Source: Bacteroidales bacterium (GTDB lineage Bacteria > Bacteroidota > Bacteroidia > Bacteroidales > F082). From it: a DNA stretch of 57,734 nt. Below the pieces are notes generated by a model, which had not been told where the DNA came from, searched no databases, and saw nothing but the letters and a program-made list of their open reading frames with translations. Location: contig JAGCPJ010000051.1 in the NCBI GenBank assembly GCA_017965765.1, positions 1 through 57,734 on the forward strand, in the 5' to 3' direction. Position 1 is the stretch's first letter. The number at the start of each line of letters is the position of its first letter. The position numbers were made by a program, and so were the translations under genes. This document shows, piece by piece, positions 32,870-42,072 of the stretch.

Positions 32870-34117
32870 ACCTTCAAATAGGTTGATGGGTTCCCCCTCA
32901 GTGATGAGAAGGTCGTTCTCAATACGAATGCCGATACCTTCTTCACGGATGTAAATTCCAGGCTCGCAGGTGAGGATCATTCCCGGTTCAAAGGGCTTGA
33001 ATTTGTCGATGCTGTCATGCACATCCAGACCGATGTGATGGGACATGCCGTGCATCAAGTATTTGCGTTCCAAGGGCTTGTTGGGGTCTTGGTGTTTCAC
33101 TTCCTCTTCGGTGAAGAGCCCCAACTGGATCATTTCTTTTTCCATCAGTCGATGGGTGGTCTCGTTGATCTCATTGATGCAATGGCCTGGACGGTAGAGT
33201 GCTTTGAGTTGTTTCATCACCCTTAGGACTGCATTGTAGCATTGTTTTTGCCTTTCGGTGAATTTGCCGTTGACGGGGATGGTTCGGCTCAGGTCTGACG
33301 AGTAGTTTTGGTACTCACAGCCGATGTCGAAGAGTAGCAGGTCGCCGTTACGAAGTATGCTTTGGTTCTTGGAATAGTGTAGGCAACAGGCATTCTTTCC
33401 TCCCGCGATGATGGGGGCGTAGGCATGGCCTGTGGCATTGTTTTGCTTGAAGATATATTCAATTTCAGCCTGCACCTCATATTCGTACATTCCCGGCTTT
33501 ACCGTTGCCAGACAGCGGCGGAACGCCTTTGAGGTGATGTCGCAAGCCTGTTGGGTGATATCGATCTCGTCGGGGGATTTCAGCATGCGCAAGGCATTGA
33601 GGATGGGAGCGGTGCGGCCGTATTGGTGCATGGGGTATAAGGCTTGGATTTTCTTGACGAAGCGTTGTTGGATGGTCTCCACGGCGCATTCGTATTTGGG
33701 GTACTCGTAGCTGTTGAGGAAGATCGTGTCGCCATAGCCGGAGAAAGCGATGTCGTTAAGTACGCTGTAGAAGGCGTCACTGCCTTTGACGGTCTTCACG
33801 CCCGACAGTTCGGAAGCCTGTTTGGCGTCGAGCATCTCTCCTTGCCAAGTGGCTTTTACTTCGTCGTAGGGTTCGATGAACAGGACTTCCCGGAGGCTCT
33901 CATCTGGATAACTTGGTGCGATGAGCAGGTAGGCGTTCTCGGCGTCGATGCCGGTGAGGTAGAAGAAGTCCGACTGTTGGCGAAAAGGATAGAACTCGTC
34001 CCCATTACGAGGCATGGGTTCGTTGGCGGTGAAGATGGCGATGGATTTTGGAGGCAGTTGGGCTGCCAGGTTGGCTCTATTGCGGGCAAAGAGTCGGTTG
34101 GGGATGTTGTTTTGCAT
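32825..34117 (-). CDS. pepP: M24B Xaa-Pro aminopeptidase, second copy
   Basis: A 430-residue protein of standard PepP length. The N-terminal domain (ANEPMPRNGDEFYPFRQQSDFFYLTG) is the classic opening. Metal ligands follow in LLFDIGCEYQNYSSDLSRT, HGMSHHIGLDVHD, TCEPGIYI and IRIENDLLIT. It acts on Xaa-Pro peptides in the cytoplasm with two Mn2+ ions. It lies directly after a terminator (34130-34157) and shows no clear -7 box of its own. The 3' end overlaps the methyltransferase gene by 45 bases in opposite orientation. Confidence 0.93.
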   Translation of the reverse strand: MQNNIPNRLFARNRANLAAQLPPKSIAIFTANEPMPRNGDEFYPFRQQSDFFYLTGIDAENAYLLIAPSYPDESLREVLFIEPYDEVKATWQGEMLDAKQASELSGVKTVKGSDAFYSVLNDIAFSGYGDTIFLNSYEYPKYECAVETIQQRFVKKIQALYPMHQYGRTAPILNALRMLKSPDEIDITQQACDITSKAFRRCLATVKPGMYEYEVQAEIEYIFKQNNATGHAYAPIIAGGKNACCLHYSKNQSILRNGDLLLFDIGCEYQNYSSDLSRTIPVNGKFTERQKQCYNAVLRVMKQLKALYRPGHCINEINETTHRLMEKEMIQLGLFTEEEVKHQDPNKPLERKYLMHGMSHHIGLDVHDSIDKFKPFEPGMILTCEPGIYIREEGIGIRIENDLLITEGEPINLFEGLPMEIEEIEAAMQR

Positions 34118-34129
34118 GTGTTGAAAGAA

Positions 34130-34157
34130 AAATGGCGGAGCTGATACCCCGCCATTT
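34130..34157 (-). terminator. Terminator after the outer-membrane protein gene
   Basis: Stem AAATGGCGG and CCGCCATTT with a 10-base loop, 19 bases past the stop of the 34177-34887 gene and 12 bases before pepP begins. Confidence 0.75.
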
Positions 34158-34176
34158 ATGATTAATGGGTTGATGA

Positions 34177-34887
34177 TTACAAGATCTTGAAGCCCACGGT
34201 GACCATGAACATGTTGTTATGGGCGTTGGAGATGTTGTTGGTGTCAAGGTATTGGCCCCATTCCGTATTGTTGATGATGTTGGCGCCGAATACTTTGGAG
34301 ATACCGAAGTTATAGTTGATATCAAGCGTGATTTTGCTCATGATGTCAAAACCCACACCGGCTTGGAAGCCGAAAGCGATGGACTTGGTATCGAAGGTGT
34401 CGTTGCTGATTTCGGTAGGTTCACTGCTTCCTACGGATTGGTTGATCAAGGTTTTCTGTGGGATGGTGAAGTTCATGGTCGGACCGGCTTGAGCACGGAC
34501 AGCGAGCATGTCGATCAGGCTGAATTTGTAGCCTACCAAAACTGGAACTTGGAAGTTCATGGCATTGAGTGTGAAGTCCACTTTACCTCCTGTGGGGACG
34601 TTGATGCCAACGATGTTGATATCATGGTCCACGTTGGTGCTGAGGTCGAATACGCTTTGGGTCTTGAACCACAGTATTTCAGGTTGCACGTAGAGGCCTC
34701 CCAGTTGCACACGGCCAAAGGCGCCGATGGTGAAGCTGTTGGCGAAGCCAGCCTTGATGTCTTCTTTCTGGTACGAGAGTTTGTTGGTCTTGTATCCAAC
34801 TTTGAGTCCGAGGTCGATGCCTCCGATGGCGAATGCGGAGCTGCCGAAAACGAGCAGCATGGCCATAATTAAGAGTGATTTTTTCAT
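34177..34887 (-). CDS. Outer-membrane beta-barrel protein (PorT/OMP_b-brl type)
   Basis: A 236-residue protein with signal peptide (MKKSLLIMAMLLVFGSSAFA). Alternating strands follow: GGIDLGLKVGYKTNKLSY, SFTIGAFGRVQLGGLYVQPEILWF, QVPVLVGYKFSLIDMLAVRAQAGP, FGFQAGVGFDIMSKITLDINYNFG, ending in NMFMVTVGFKIL. That is the pattern of small eight- to ten-strand barrels of the PorT-like family. The function is unknown. It is monocistronic, with a -7 box at 34922-34929 and terminators on both sides. Confidence 0.87.
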   Translation of the reverse strand: MKKSLLIMAMLLVFGSSAFAIGGIDLGLKVGYKTNKLSYQKEDIKAGFANSFTIGAFGRVQLGGLYVQPEILWFKTQSVFDLSTNVDHDINIVGINVPTGGKVDFTLNAMNFQVPVLVGYKFSLIDMLAVRAQAGPTMNFTIPQKTLINQSVGSSEPTEISNDTFDTKSIAFGFQAGVGFDIMSKITLDINYNFGISKVFGANIINNTEWGQYLDTNNISNAHNNMFMVTVGFKIL

Positions 34888-34921
34888 TTGATTGGTATTT
34901 TATTATTAAAGATTCTCAAGG

Positions 34922-34929
34922 CAAAGGTA
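34922..34929 (-). promoter_or_regulatory. -7 box for the outer-membrane protein gene
   Basis: Minus strand TACCTTTG followed by C, 34 bases before the ATG at 34887. Confidence 0.6.
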
Positions 34930-34961
34930 ATAATCATTTTTGAATGTTGCATAAAAAACAC

Positions 34962-34998
34962 AAAAAAAGGCTGATGAAAAACTCCATCAGCCTTTTTG
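34962..34998 (-). terminator. Terminator after the two OmpA-type genes
   Basis: Stem AAAAAGGCTGATG and CATCAGCCTTTTT around an eight-base loop, 18 bases past the stop at 35016. It separates the OmpA pair from the 34887 promoter. Confidence 0.85.
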
Positions 34999-35015
34999 TT
35001 CAGTGATTGGAAAGC

Positions 35016-36260
35016 TTATTTAACTTCCTTGATCAGCTCGACAAACACGCGGCGATCGTATTCCGTAGGATCAAGTTCATGCACACCGCCCACGGGGACT
35101 AGGATGATTTGGTCTTCCGGAATGCCCATGTCCATCAACTCCATTTGGATCTTGCGGCAACGGTTTTCGGAGAGTCGCTGGTTGTATTCCGGCGTTGCTG
35201 TTGCGCTATCGCAGGAACCTCTCAGGCGGACTTTCCATCCAGTTTCCTTAGCCACCTTGGCGATTTCTCTCAGGTTGACAAGATCTCTTCTTGACATCAG
35301 CTGATAAGAATCGAGGTTGAAGAAGATGGAGAAGGGGTAGGTGACGTATTCGCCAGGAGCCTCAACGGTGACGGTTTGGAACACTGTGTCGTGAACGACA
35401 CCAGGTTCGGGTTGGTTGTCAAGTTGGTCTTCCAGTTCTTTAATACGTTCACGCATTTCGCGCATCTCCTTAGAATAGTTGTAGGGAAGTTCATAAACTC
35501 TTCCTCTCGGAATGTACCAAGTAAGACCCAGGGCTGCTGAATAGTTACAGTCAACGCGTTTGGGTCTGATGGTTTGGTATTCATAAGTCCATGAATCGAT
35601 AGACCATCTTTGTGCGGACCAGGTGAAATCCAAGTGGAGATCCAAGGCTCTACTGATTCTGAAATTGTTGATCAAACCAGTGGCAAAAGACAGTTCATAA
35701 TTCAGCGCATTGTTTTTTCTATCAAGATACGACTGGATCAGCGATACATGATTAGCAACAACACCTGCGCCCATTCCCACGAACAAGACAGGAGTATAGA
35801 TTCTGTCGGGATCGTAGTAACCCAGGAAAAGATCTACGGGAGAAATGAGAACATCACCATGTATGTTATGATACATGAAGGACGTCTCATAATTATCGTT
35901 AGCATCCGGGTTTGTTCTGTCAACGTAAAGGTAATGGAAATAGGTCAGACCAGGATGAGGGCCATTAATAAAGCTATGAGCCTGGTTGACATCATAAGAA
36001 AGTCTCAATGCGATGTTATGGGTGATCCATTTGCCAACACTGAGGTTACCTCCAAAGGTAGGGCCGTTCAGTTTGGTATAATCTCCATTGGGATTTCTGT
36101 CTGACCCCTGCCACCAGTTGGCGCTAAAACTGGCACTTAAAAACCAGTTTTGGTTTAACTTGGAGCTCAGGTAACGGGTTGAATCAACTTGTCCTTCCGC
36201 AAAAGCCGAAGCTGATGCGAGAAGGACAAGACTGATGGCAATGATGAGTTTTTTCATCAT
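35016..36260 (-). CDS. OmpA-family outer-membrane protein, second of a pair
   Basis: A 414-residue protein with signal peptide (MMKKLIIAISLVLLASASAFA). An N-terminal barrel of about 260 residues (FLSASFSANWWQGSDRN, RLSYDVNQAHSF) is followed by a short coiled segment (YNYSKEMREMRERIKELEDQL). The C-terminal OmpA-like domain binds peptidoglycan (SIFFNLDSYQLMSRRDLVNL, VRLRGSCDSATATPEYNQRLSENRCRKI). It tethers the outer membrane to the wall. The upstream OmpA gene ends 22 bases before, and both share the promoter at 37555-37562. Confidence 0.9.
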   Translation of the reverse strand: MMKKLIIAISLVLLASASAFAEGQVDSTRYLSSKLNQNWFLSASFSANWWQGSDRNPNGDYTKLNGPTFGGNLSVGKWITHNIALRLSYDVNQAHSFINGPHPGLTYFHYLYVDRTNPDANDNYETSFMYHNIHGDVLISPVDLFLGYYDPDRIYTPVLFVGMGAGVVANHVSLIQSYLDRKNNALNYELSFATGLINNFRISRALDLHLDFTWSAQRWSIDSWTYEYQTIRPKRVDCNYSAALGLTWYIPRGRVYELPYNYSKEMREMRERIKELEDQLDNQPEPGVVHDTVFQTVTVEAPGEYVTYPFSIFFNLDSYQLMSRRDLVNLREIAKVAKETGWKVRLRGSCDSATATPEYNQRLSENRCRKIQMELMDMGIPEDQIILVPVGGVHELDPTEYDRRVFVELIKEVK

Positions 36261-36282
36261 CTATTACGTTCGATAGGTTAAC

Positions 36283-37488
36283 TTACTTGGAGAGGTTGAT
36301 GAGCACGCGGCGGTCGTATTCGGTAGGATTGAGTTCCTTCACACCACCAACGGCGTCAACGATAATGTTGCTTTCCTTCACACCAAGTTTGGTGAGTTCG
36401 TCCTTGATCTTACGGCAGCGGTTTTCAGCAAGGGTCTTGTTGAAAGCGCTGGAAGCGGTAGCACTGTCGCAGGTACCTCTCAAGGTGACTTTGTAATCCT
36501 TTTCCTTGGCAACCTTAGCAAGAGCTTCGAGGTTGACGCGGTCTCTGCCGTCTCTCAACTCGTAGGAACCCTTGTTGAAGAAGATGCTGAAAGGATAGGT
36601 GATGGCTTCGCCTTCGATGGTCTGGTAAACAGTGTCGCAAGGCTTGGTGATGATGATGGTGTTGCCATTGTCATCAGTGGTGATGCCGTTCTTGCAGTTC
36701 TCAAGTTCTTTGAGAAGCTCTTGGATTCTGGCTTCCTGCTCGCTGCAGTCAGCAACTTCGGGTTCGCATTCAGGAACGACAGTGAAGGCACGGCCGCCAA
36801 GGTACCACATAAGACCAACCATACCAGAGAAATCGAAGTGAGCTCTGTGCCAATAAGGACTCATGGTAGAACCTGCGGGCAGGACTTCAGTACCATCAAA
36901 GCTCCATCTTGTGGCGACAGCAGTGAGGTCAACATGCAGATCGAAGCTGTTGCTGAGTCTGAAGTTGTTCATGATACCACCATGGACACCGAAGTCAATG
37001 TCTGAACCTTTCCAGTGGATCAACAAATTGTAAGGACGAGTGTCGCGCGGGGTGTCGTCGGCAATAAGACCAACACCACCGTAAATCCACATGGTGTAGA
37101 ATCTCTTGGGATTGTATCCGAAGAACAGATCCAACGGGCTTTCCATGACATCAAAGTGCAAGCTCTTGAAGAAGAATTCCTTCTTAGCGTTGTAGGAAGC
37201 ATGTCTGTCATAGCCAACTCTCACGGCGACGCTTGGGCTTACTCTTCTACCAAATTTACCGGAAAAACCAAACAAATGCTTGGGATTCGTCTTGTGGAAA
37301 CCGCCATAGTAGGTGTTCAGGTAATGGTAGGCAGATCCATTGGAAGCAAAAACGCTATAGGTGCCTGCCAAGTCAACGAACCAACCCTGTTTGAACTTAG
37401 GGGTGTAGTAACTAGGCTTCTCTCCACCAGCAAATGCTGACACTGCGGTCAACAAAATAACACTTAAGGTTACAATTGCTTTTTTCAT
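36283..37488 (-). CDS. OmpA-family outer-membrane protein, first of a pair
   Basis: A 401-residue paralogue of the 35016-36260 product, with signal peptide (MKKAIVTLSVILLTAVSAFA), barrel, helical linker (CSEQEARIQELLKELENCKNG) and OmpA domain (SIFFNKGSYELRDGRDRVNL, VTLRGTCDSATASSAFNKTLAENRCRKI). The OmpA domains of the pair are very alike, the barrels less so. The linker contains four cysteines (CEPEVADC, ENC, KPC) that could form disulfides. Strong promoter, short operon and terminator suggest an abundant envelope protein. Confidence 0.9.
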   Translation of the reverse strand: MKKAIVTLSVILLTAVSAFAGGEKPSYYTPKFKQGWFVDLAGTYSVFASNGSAYHYLNTYYGGFHKTNPKHLFGFSGKFGRRVSPSVAVRVGYDRHASYNAKKEFFFKSLHFDVMESPLDLFFGYNPKRFYTMWIYGGVGLIADDTPRDTRPYNLLIHWKGSDIDFGVHGGIMNNFRLSNSFDLHVDLTAVATRWSFDGTEVLPAGSTMSPYWHRAHFDFSGMVGLMWYLGGRAFTVVPECEPEVADCSEQEARIQELLKELENCKNGITTDDNGNTIIITKPCDTVYQTIEGEAITYPFSIFFNKGSYELRDGRDRVNLEALAKVAKEKDYKVTLRGTCDSATASSAFNKTLAENRCRKIKDELTKLGVKESNIIVDAVGGVKELNPTEYDRRVLINLSK

Positions 37489-37554
37489 TTTTTTGTGGTT
37501 TTAAAGTGATTAATATTTAAGATACTTTCCTTTTTTTAGAATGCATTTTCGCTG

Positions 37555-37562
37555 CAAAAATA
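37555..37562 (-). promoter_or_regulatory. -7 box for the OmpA pair
   Basis: Minus strand TATTTTTG followed by C, 66 bases before the ATG at 37488, which leaves an AT-rich leader of about 60 bases. Confidence 0.6.
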
Positions 37563-37630
37563 CGCAAATTAATTGAGATACAAAAAAAAAATTCAATTTT
37601 TATCAACAAAAATCCTTTATCAGTGGCATT

Positions 37631-38512
37631 TTAGTGGGCTGAAATTCGATCCAGCGTGTTCTTTATGAGTTTATTAATATACGGATGATAATCCGTGCAG
37701 AACTTCTCGCTGACCCTGTTGGCAATCACAGCGCAGATGGTTAAACAGTTGTGCCCCATCATTTTACCGAGTCCGTAAAGGGCGGATGACTCCATCTCAA
37801 AATTACAAACTCTCCAATCCTGATAATGGAAGGCTTCAATCCTGTGGTTGTTCTCGGGATAAGCAAGCGGCATCCTTAAAGTCCGGCCCTGCGGACCATA
37901 AAACCCTGGAGCAGTAGCGGTAATGCCTTGGAAATACCCTTGTCCCAATCGGTCCATCAACGCCTTGGATCCTTCTACGACGTACGGCATCGGTAAATCC
38001 TTCGGATAATCCATCTGTTCGATAAAGGCATCCCTCATGGCGATCTCGTTCACCTCCTTGTTCTTCCCATAAAAGTAGATCAAACCATCCAACCCGATAG
38101 CGTACCGGGTGGCCACATAACTATCCTCAACGGGAATGTCAGCCTGCAAGGCTCCCGAAGTGCCCAAACGAACCATGTTCAAAGTGCGATGCTCGGCTTT
38201 GGGCATGCGGGTCTTCAAATCAATGTTGGCCAACACATCAAGTTCGTTGATCACAATGTCGATGTTGTCGGTCCCCATGCCAGTGGACAATACGGTGATC
38301 CTTTTTCCGTTATAGTATCCGGTGCGACTCCATAACTCTCGGTTTTGTCGCTTGACTTCAATCTTTTCAAAATACGCTGAAATAGTGTCAACACGCCCCG
38401 GGTCTCCTACCAAAATGATGTCATCAGCCAGCTCTTCAGGATGAAGGCCAAGGTGATAGACGGCTCCTTCGTTGTTCAGGACGAGTTGTGATTCGGGAAT
38501 TGCTTTTGTCAT
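37631..38512 (-). CDS. Nucleoside phosphorylase (uridine phosphorylase-like)
   Basis: A 293-residue protein with PNP/UDP-family motifs: IILVGDPGRVD for phosphate binding, STGMGTDNIDIVINEL, VRLGTSGALQADIPV and CNFEMESSALYGLGKMMGH for ribose and base binding. It splits nucleosides with phosphate into base and ribose-1-phosphate. Uridine is the likeliest substrate of this branch, but purine or mixed activity cannot be excluded. Single gene, divergent from gldB with both -7 boxes in the gap. Confidence 0.9.
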   Translation of the reverse strand: MTKAIPESQLVLNNEGAVYHLGLHPEELADDIILVGDPGRVDTISAYFEKIEVKRQNRELWSRTGYYNGKRITVLSTGMGTDNIDIVINELDVLANIDLKTRMPKAEHRTLNMVRLGTSGALQADIPVEDSYVATRYAIGLDGLIYFYGKNKEVNEIAMRDAFIEQMDYPKDLPMPYVVEGSKALMDRLGQGYFQGITATAPGFYGPQGRTLRMPLAYPENNHRIEAFHYQDWRVCNFEMESSALYGLGKMMGHNCLTICAVIANRVSEKFCTDYHPYINKLIKNTLDRISAH

Positions 38513-38540
38513 CTTTAATTAATTAAAAAGGTATAATCTG

Positions 38541-38548
38541 CAAATATA
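38541..38548 (-). promoter_or_regulatory. -7 box for the nucleoside phosphorylase gene
   Basis: Minus strand TATATTTG followed by C, 28 bases before the ATG at 38512. Confidence 0.55.
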
Positions 38549-38570
38549 CAATAAATTCAAAAATAATCAA

Positions 38571-38578
38571 TATTTTTG
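38571..38578 (+). promoter_or_regulatory. -7 box for gldB
   Basis: TATTTTTG followed by C, 20 bases before the ATG at 38599. Confidence 0.6.
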
Positions 38579-38598
38579 CACTATCATTTTTTTTCACG

Positions 38599-39609
38599 AT
38601 GAAAAATACCATCTTCCCCCTGGCCATAATGCTTTGTTCCATCCTATTGTTAGGCTGTGATTCGCAGCATAGGAACTACAAAAAGAAACTGGATGTTGCT
38701 CTGGAGCAAGTTTCAGAACCGGTGTTCAACCGTTATGAAGATGCTTTGTTTAACCTGGATACCGCAGATTTCCAAAATGGTTTGATGAAAATACAGCAGG
38801 ATTACCTGCCTTTCCTGGAGGGCGATCTGAACAATCCTGATGCAGTGCAGTACCTGAAGGACTTTGCCATTGACTCCTTGAACCGCTCCCTATACCGGAT
38901 CACAAAAAGTCAATATCCTGACTTACAAGCGATAAAAGGCATCATCATCGGGGTGAACCAACATTTTCATTACTATTATCCCGAAATAGATCTGCCAGAA
39001 ACCGTTTTCACTTGTGTCTCGGGCGTCAATCCAGAAATGGACCCGGTCATGATCATCAACGGCAGTCTTGTGGTTTCCCTCGACTGGTACCTGAATCAGC
39101 ATGAAGTGTATGATTGGATGGGCATGCCGCGTTATCTCTCGGAACGGACTTCAACGGCTCGTCTGGCGAAAGACTATGCCCAAACTTTGTATGCGACTTA
39201 TATCGAAAAACCTCATAAACAGGGCAACCTGCTTGAAGAAATGATCTACCATGGGAAGATGGACTTCTTTGTGGAGGCCATGACACCCACCTTGTCTGAC
39301 CCGGTGCTGCTCGGCTATACGCCTGAACAATTGGATTGGGCGGAATCAAATGAAGGCGACGTTTGGGCGGATATCATCGGTAGCCAACAACTCTATACTA
39401 CGGAATTTGACGCCTACCGGATTTTTCTTTCAGACGGTCCTTTCACCAATGAATACAGCCATTCAGCGCCCCCTAGACTTGGCGAGTTCTTGGGACTTCA
39501 TATCATTCGTTCGTATATGGACTTGAATGACACTCACTTACAAGAACTGATGCAAGATTCGGATCTTCAGGGAATCTTTCTGAATTCGGGCTACAAGCCG
39601 AAGAAATAG
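38599..39609 (+). CDS. gldB: GldB-like lipoprotein
   Basis: A 336-residue lipoprotein (signal ending SILLLGCDS). It follows the GldB layout: FNRYEDALFNLDTADF near the N-terminus, QYLKDFAIDSLNRSLYR, VNPEMDPVMIINGSLVVSLDWYLN, GMPRYLSERTSTARLAKDYAQTL, LLEEMIYHGKMDFFVEAM, and FTNEYSHSAPPRLGEFLGLHIIRSYM at the end. In gliding Flavobacteriia GldB is needed for motility, but it is also kept in non-gliding Bacteroidales, where its role is not settled. It is followed by yifB, which has its own -7 box. Confidence 0.85.
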   Translation: MKNTIFPLAIMLCSILLLGCDSQHRNYKKKLDVALEQVSEPVFNRYEDALFNLDTADFQNGLMKIQQDYLPFLEGDLNNPDAVQYLKDFAIDSLNRSLYRITKSQYPDLQAIKGIIIGVNQHFHYYYPEIDLPETVFTCVSGVNPEMDPVMIINGSLVVSLDWYLNQHEVYDWMGMPRYLSERTSTARLAKDYAQTLYATYIEKPHKQGNLLEEMIYHGKMDFFVEAMTPTLSDPVLLGYTPEQLDWAESNEGDVWADIIGSQQLYTTEFDAYRIFLSDGPFTNEYSHSAPPRLGEFLGLHIIRSYMDLNDTHLQELMQDSDLQGIFLNSGYKPKK

Positions 39610-39652
39610 AAATAATTTTGTTTATTATTGTTTGATATATAAAACTTTTGTA

Positions 39653-39660
39653 TATCTTTG
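39653..39660 (+). promoter_or_regulatory. -7 box for yifB
   Basis: TATCTTTG, 22 bases before the ATG at 39683. Confidence 0.55.
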
Positions 39661-39682
39661 TGGCAATAATAAATTTATCATT

Positions 39683-41215
39683 ATGTTAGTAAAAACATTC
39701 GGCTGTGCCATCATCGGCATCAACGCCATCATTGTCACCATCGAAGTCAATTCAGACAAAGGAATCCAGTATTTTCTCGTGGGCTTGCCTGACAACGCCG
39801 TCAAGGAAAGCCAGCAACGCATCATCGCGTCTCTCACCAACCTCGGTTATAAGTTTCCGAAAAAACGCATCACCATCAATATGGCTCCGGCGGATATCCG
39901 GAAAGAAGGTGCGGCTTACGACCTCGCCTTGGCCATCGGGGTCATGGCGGTGTCTGAACAAGTGGATGTTTCCCTGTTGAACCAATATGTGATTATGGGG
40001 GAGCTGTCACTTGATGGGGCACTGAACCCCATCCGTGGCGTCCTGCCCATGGCCATTCAAGCAAAGAAAGAGGGCTTTAAGGGCATCATCATCCCTAAGG
40101 AAAATGCGAAAGAAGCAGCTGTCGTAGAAGGTATTGATGTGATCGGCGCGGAAAACCTGTCCCAAGTGGTTGATTTCTTGAATGGACAGTTGATTATCGA
40201 TCCCGAGCATGTTGATCTGGATAGCCTTGCACAAGATGATGTATATCCGTTTGATTTCCAAGAAGTTCGTGGACAAGAGAATATCAAACGTGCCCTGGAA
40301 ATCGCTGCCGCTGGTTCACACAATGTCCTCCTCATAGGAAGCCCTGGGTCGGGTAAGACGATGCTTGCCAAACGCCTCCCCAGCATTTTGCCTCCCATGA
40401 CCTTGGCTGAGGCGTTGGAAACTACCAAAATCCATTCCGTGGCGGGGCTGATGGGAAACAACAAGACCCTGCTGGTCACCAGACCGTTTCGAAATCCGCA
40501 CCACTCCATTTCTGATGCTGGACTGTGCGGCGGCGGTTCTTACCCTCAGCCTGGGGAGATCTCCTTGGCACATAACGGGGTGCTCTTTCTTGATGAGATT
40601 CCTGAGATTCAGCGACATACGCTTGAAATCCTGAGGCAACCGATGGAGGATAGGGAGATTACCATCTCTCGGGCAAAGACGTCAGTGCAGTTCCCTGCCA
40701 ACTTCATGTTGGTGGCAGCGATGAACCCCTGTCCATGCGGCTATTATAACCATCCTGACCGTGAATGTGTGTGCAAGCCAGGGGAGGTCCAGAAATACCT
40801 GAGCAAGATCTCGGGGCCCTTGATGGATCGCATCGATCTGCATGTAGAAGTGCTACCGGTGGCTTACAATGAATTGTCGGATACGCGACGTGGCGAGCCC
40901 AGTGCGGAAATACGCAAAAGGGTCATCAGCGCACGAAAGATACAGGAACTCAGGTTTAAGGATTGTCCCGGAATCCATGCCAATGCTCAAATGACCACAA
41001 AACTCCTCCAGCAGTATTGTTCATTGGACCAACGAAGTCAAGGGGCACTTCGCAACGCCATGCATCGCTTAGGCCTCTCTGCCCGAGCGTATGACCGTAT
41101 TTTGAAAGTGGCGCGAACCATCGCCGACCTTGAGGGTAGCGAAAACATTAAATATGAGCATATTGCGGAGGCAATCACCTATAGGAGTCTGGATAGGGAC
41201 AATTGGGGGAGCTAG
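39683..41215 (+). CDS. yifB: YifB/ComM-family AAA+ ATPase (Mg-chelatase-like)
   Basis: The start at 39683 (MLVKTFGCAIIGINA) matches the family's N-terminus; an in-frame ATG at 39632 lies in the promoter. The 510-residue protein has a Lon-like N-terminal fold (VGLPDNAVKESQQRI, AYDLALAIGVMA), Walker A GSPGSGKTM, Walker B VLFLDEIPE, the FRNPHHSISDAGLCGGG segment, and a cysteine cluster PCPCGYYNHPDRECVCKP. In ComM this protein is a hexameric helicase promoting branch migration during recombination of incoming DNA. It ends 4 bases before the convergent frdB stop. Confidence 0.94.
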   Translation: MLVKTFGCAIIGINAIIVTIEVNSDKGIQYFLVGLPDNAVKESQQRIIASLTNLGYKFPKKRITINMAPADIRKEGAAYDLALAIGVMAVSEQVDVSLLNQYVIMGELSLDGALNPIRGVLPMAIQAKKEGFKGIIIPKENAKEAAVVEGIDVIGAENLSQVVDFLNGQLIIDPEHVDLDSLAQDDVYPFDFQEVRGQENIKRALEIAAAGSHNVLLIGSPGSGKTMLAKRLPSILPPMTLAEALETTKIHSVAGLMGNNKTLLVTRPFRNPHHSISDAGLCGGGSYPQPGEISLAHNGVLFLDEIPEIQRHTLEILRQPMEDREITISRAKTSVQFPANFMLVAAMNPCPCGYYNHPDRECVCKPGEVQKYLSKISGPLMDRIDLHVEVLPVAYNELSDTRRGEPSAEIRKRVISARKIQELRFKDCPGIHANAQMTTKLLQQYCSLDQRSQGALRNAMHRLGLSARAYDRILKVARTIADLEGSENIKYEHIAEAITYRSLDRDNWGS

Positions 41216-41219
41216 GCCT

Positions 41220-42035
41220 TTATTTGCCGTCCCTCCCAAACAATGCTTCAATCCACTGCCGATTAAGGCGCGAGATGTTCTGTCGTTTGATGAGTTTCGG
41301 GCATTCGGCCTCACAGGCATAGGTGTTGGTGCAACTTCCGAATCCCAACTCATCCATCTTGCAAACCATCTTTTTGGCGCGTTCGGCAGCTTCCACCTTG
41401 CCTTGGGGTAGCAGTGCCAGATGGCTGACCTTAGCGCCCACAAACAACATGGCACTGGCATTCTTGCATGCTGCCACACAGGCACCGCAACCGATGCACG
41501 AGGCGGCATCCATCGCCATGTCGGCGTCTTGTTTGGGTATCGGGATGGTGTTGGCATCGGGGACACCGCCTGTAGTAGTGCTGATGTAACCTCCTGCCTG
41601 GATGATCTTGTCAAGGGCAGAACGGTCCACCACAAGGTCGCGGATGACAGGGAACGGCTTGGCGCGCCAGGGCTCGATCCAAATGTCGTCTCCATCATGG
41701 AACTTGCGCATGTGCAGCTGACAGGTGGTGATGCCGTCGTCGTTGCCATGCGGACGGCCGTTGATATAGAGGCCACACATGCCACAGATGCCCTCTCGAC
41801 AGTCGTTGTCGAAGCAAACGGGATGAGTTATGGGAGAGTTTAGAGTTGAGAGTTGAGAGTTTAGAGTAGTTGAAAGCTGAGAGTTGAGAGTCGATCTGGT
41901 AATAAGCTGATCGTTCAGGATGTCGAGCATCTCGAGGAATGAGCAGTCGGGACTGATATTGTCAATCTGGTAAGTCTCGAAGTGGCCCTTTGCATGGGCA
42001 CACTCTTGTCTCCAAATATGCAGTGTGAAGTTCAT
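41220..42035 (-). CDS. frdB: Fumarate reductase/succinate dehydrogenase iron-sulfur subunit, with repeat-encoded insertion
   Basis: A 271-residue subunit. The [2Fe-2S] site is C79REGIC84GMC87 with C105; the [4Fe-4S] and [3Fe-4S] sites follow in [11 protein letters not shown] and CEAEC. It carries electrons between menaquinone and the flavin of FrdA. Residues about 47-70 (Thr/Leu/Asn/Ser-rich, [12 protein letters not shown] and so on) replace a loop of about four residues in relatives and are encoded by a seven-base repeat array at 41834-41891. The insertion ends eight residues before the first cluster cysteine. It is the last gene of frdC-frdA-frdB; an interspersed repeat half copy lies between it and frdA. 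Confidence 0.94.
   Translation of the reverse strand: MNFTLHIWRQECAHAKGHFETYQIDNISPDCSFLEMLDILNDQLITRSTLNSQLSTTLNSQLSTLNSPITHPVCFDNDCREGICGMCGLYINGRPHGNDDGITTCQLHMRKFHDGDDIWIEPWRAKPFPVIRDLVVDRSALDKIIQAGGYISTTTGGVPDANTIPIPKQDADMAMDAASCIGCGACVAACKNASAMLFVGAKVSHLALLPQGKVEAAERAKKMVCKMDELGFGSCTNTYACEAECPKLIKRQNISRLNRQWIEALFGRDGK
41834..41891. repeat. Seven-base repeat array in frdB (unit GAGAGTT)
   Basis: About eight units of the form (G/T)AGAGTT in register, with one 11-base interruption (AGTTGAAAGCT). Read in the gene direction it gives a Leu-Ser-Thr-Asn-Gln repeat. Confidence 0.9.
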
Positions 42036-42072
42036 GGTTATCTGTTATTCGGTGATCCGGTCGCCGCTTTGC

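Noticed and set aside
34937-35000. Small RNA gene between the outer-membrane protein genes
   Set aside because: The stem and T tract are fully explained by the terminator of the OmpA pair.
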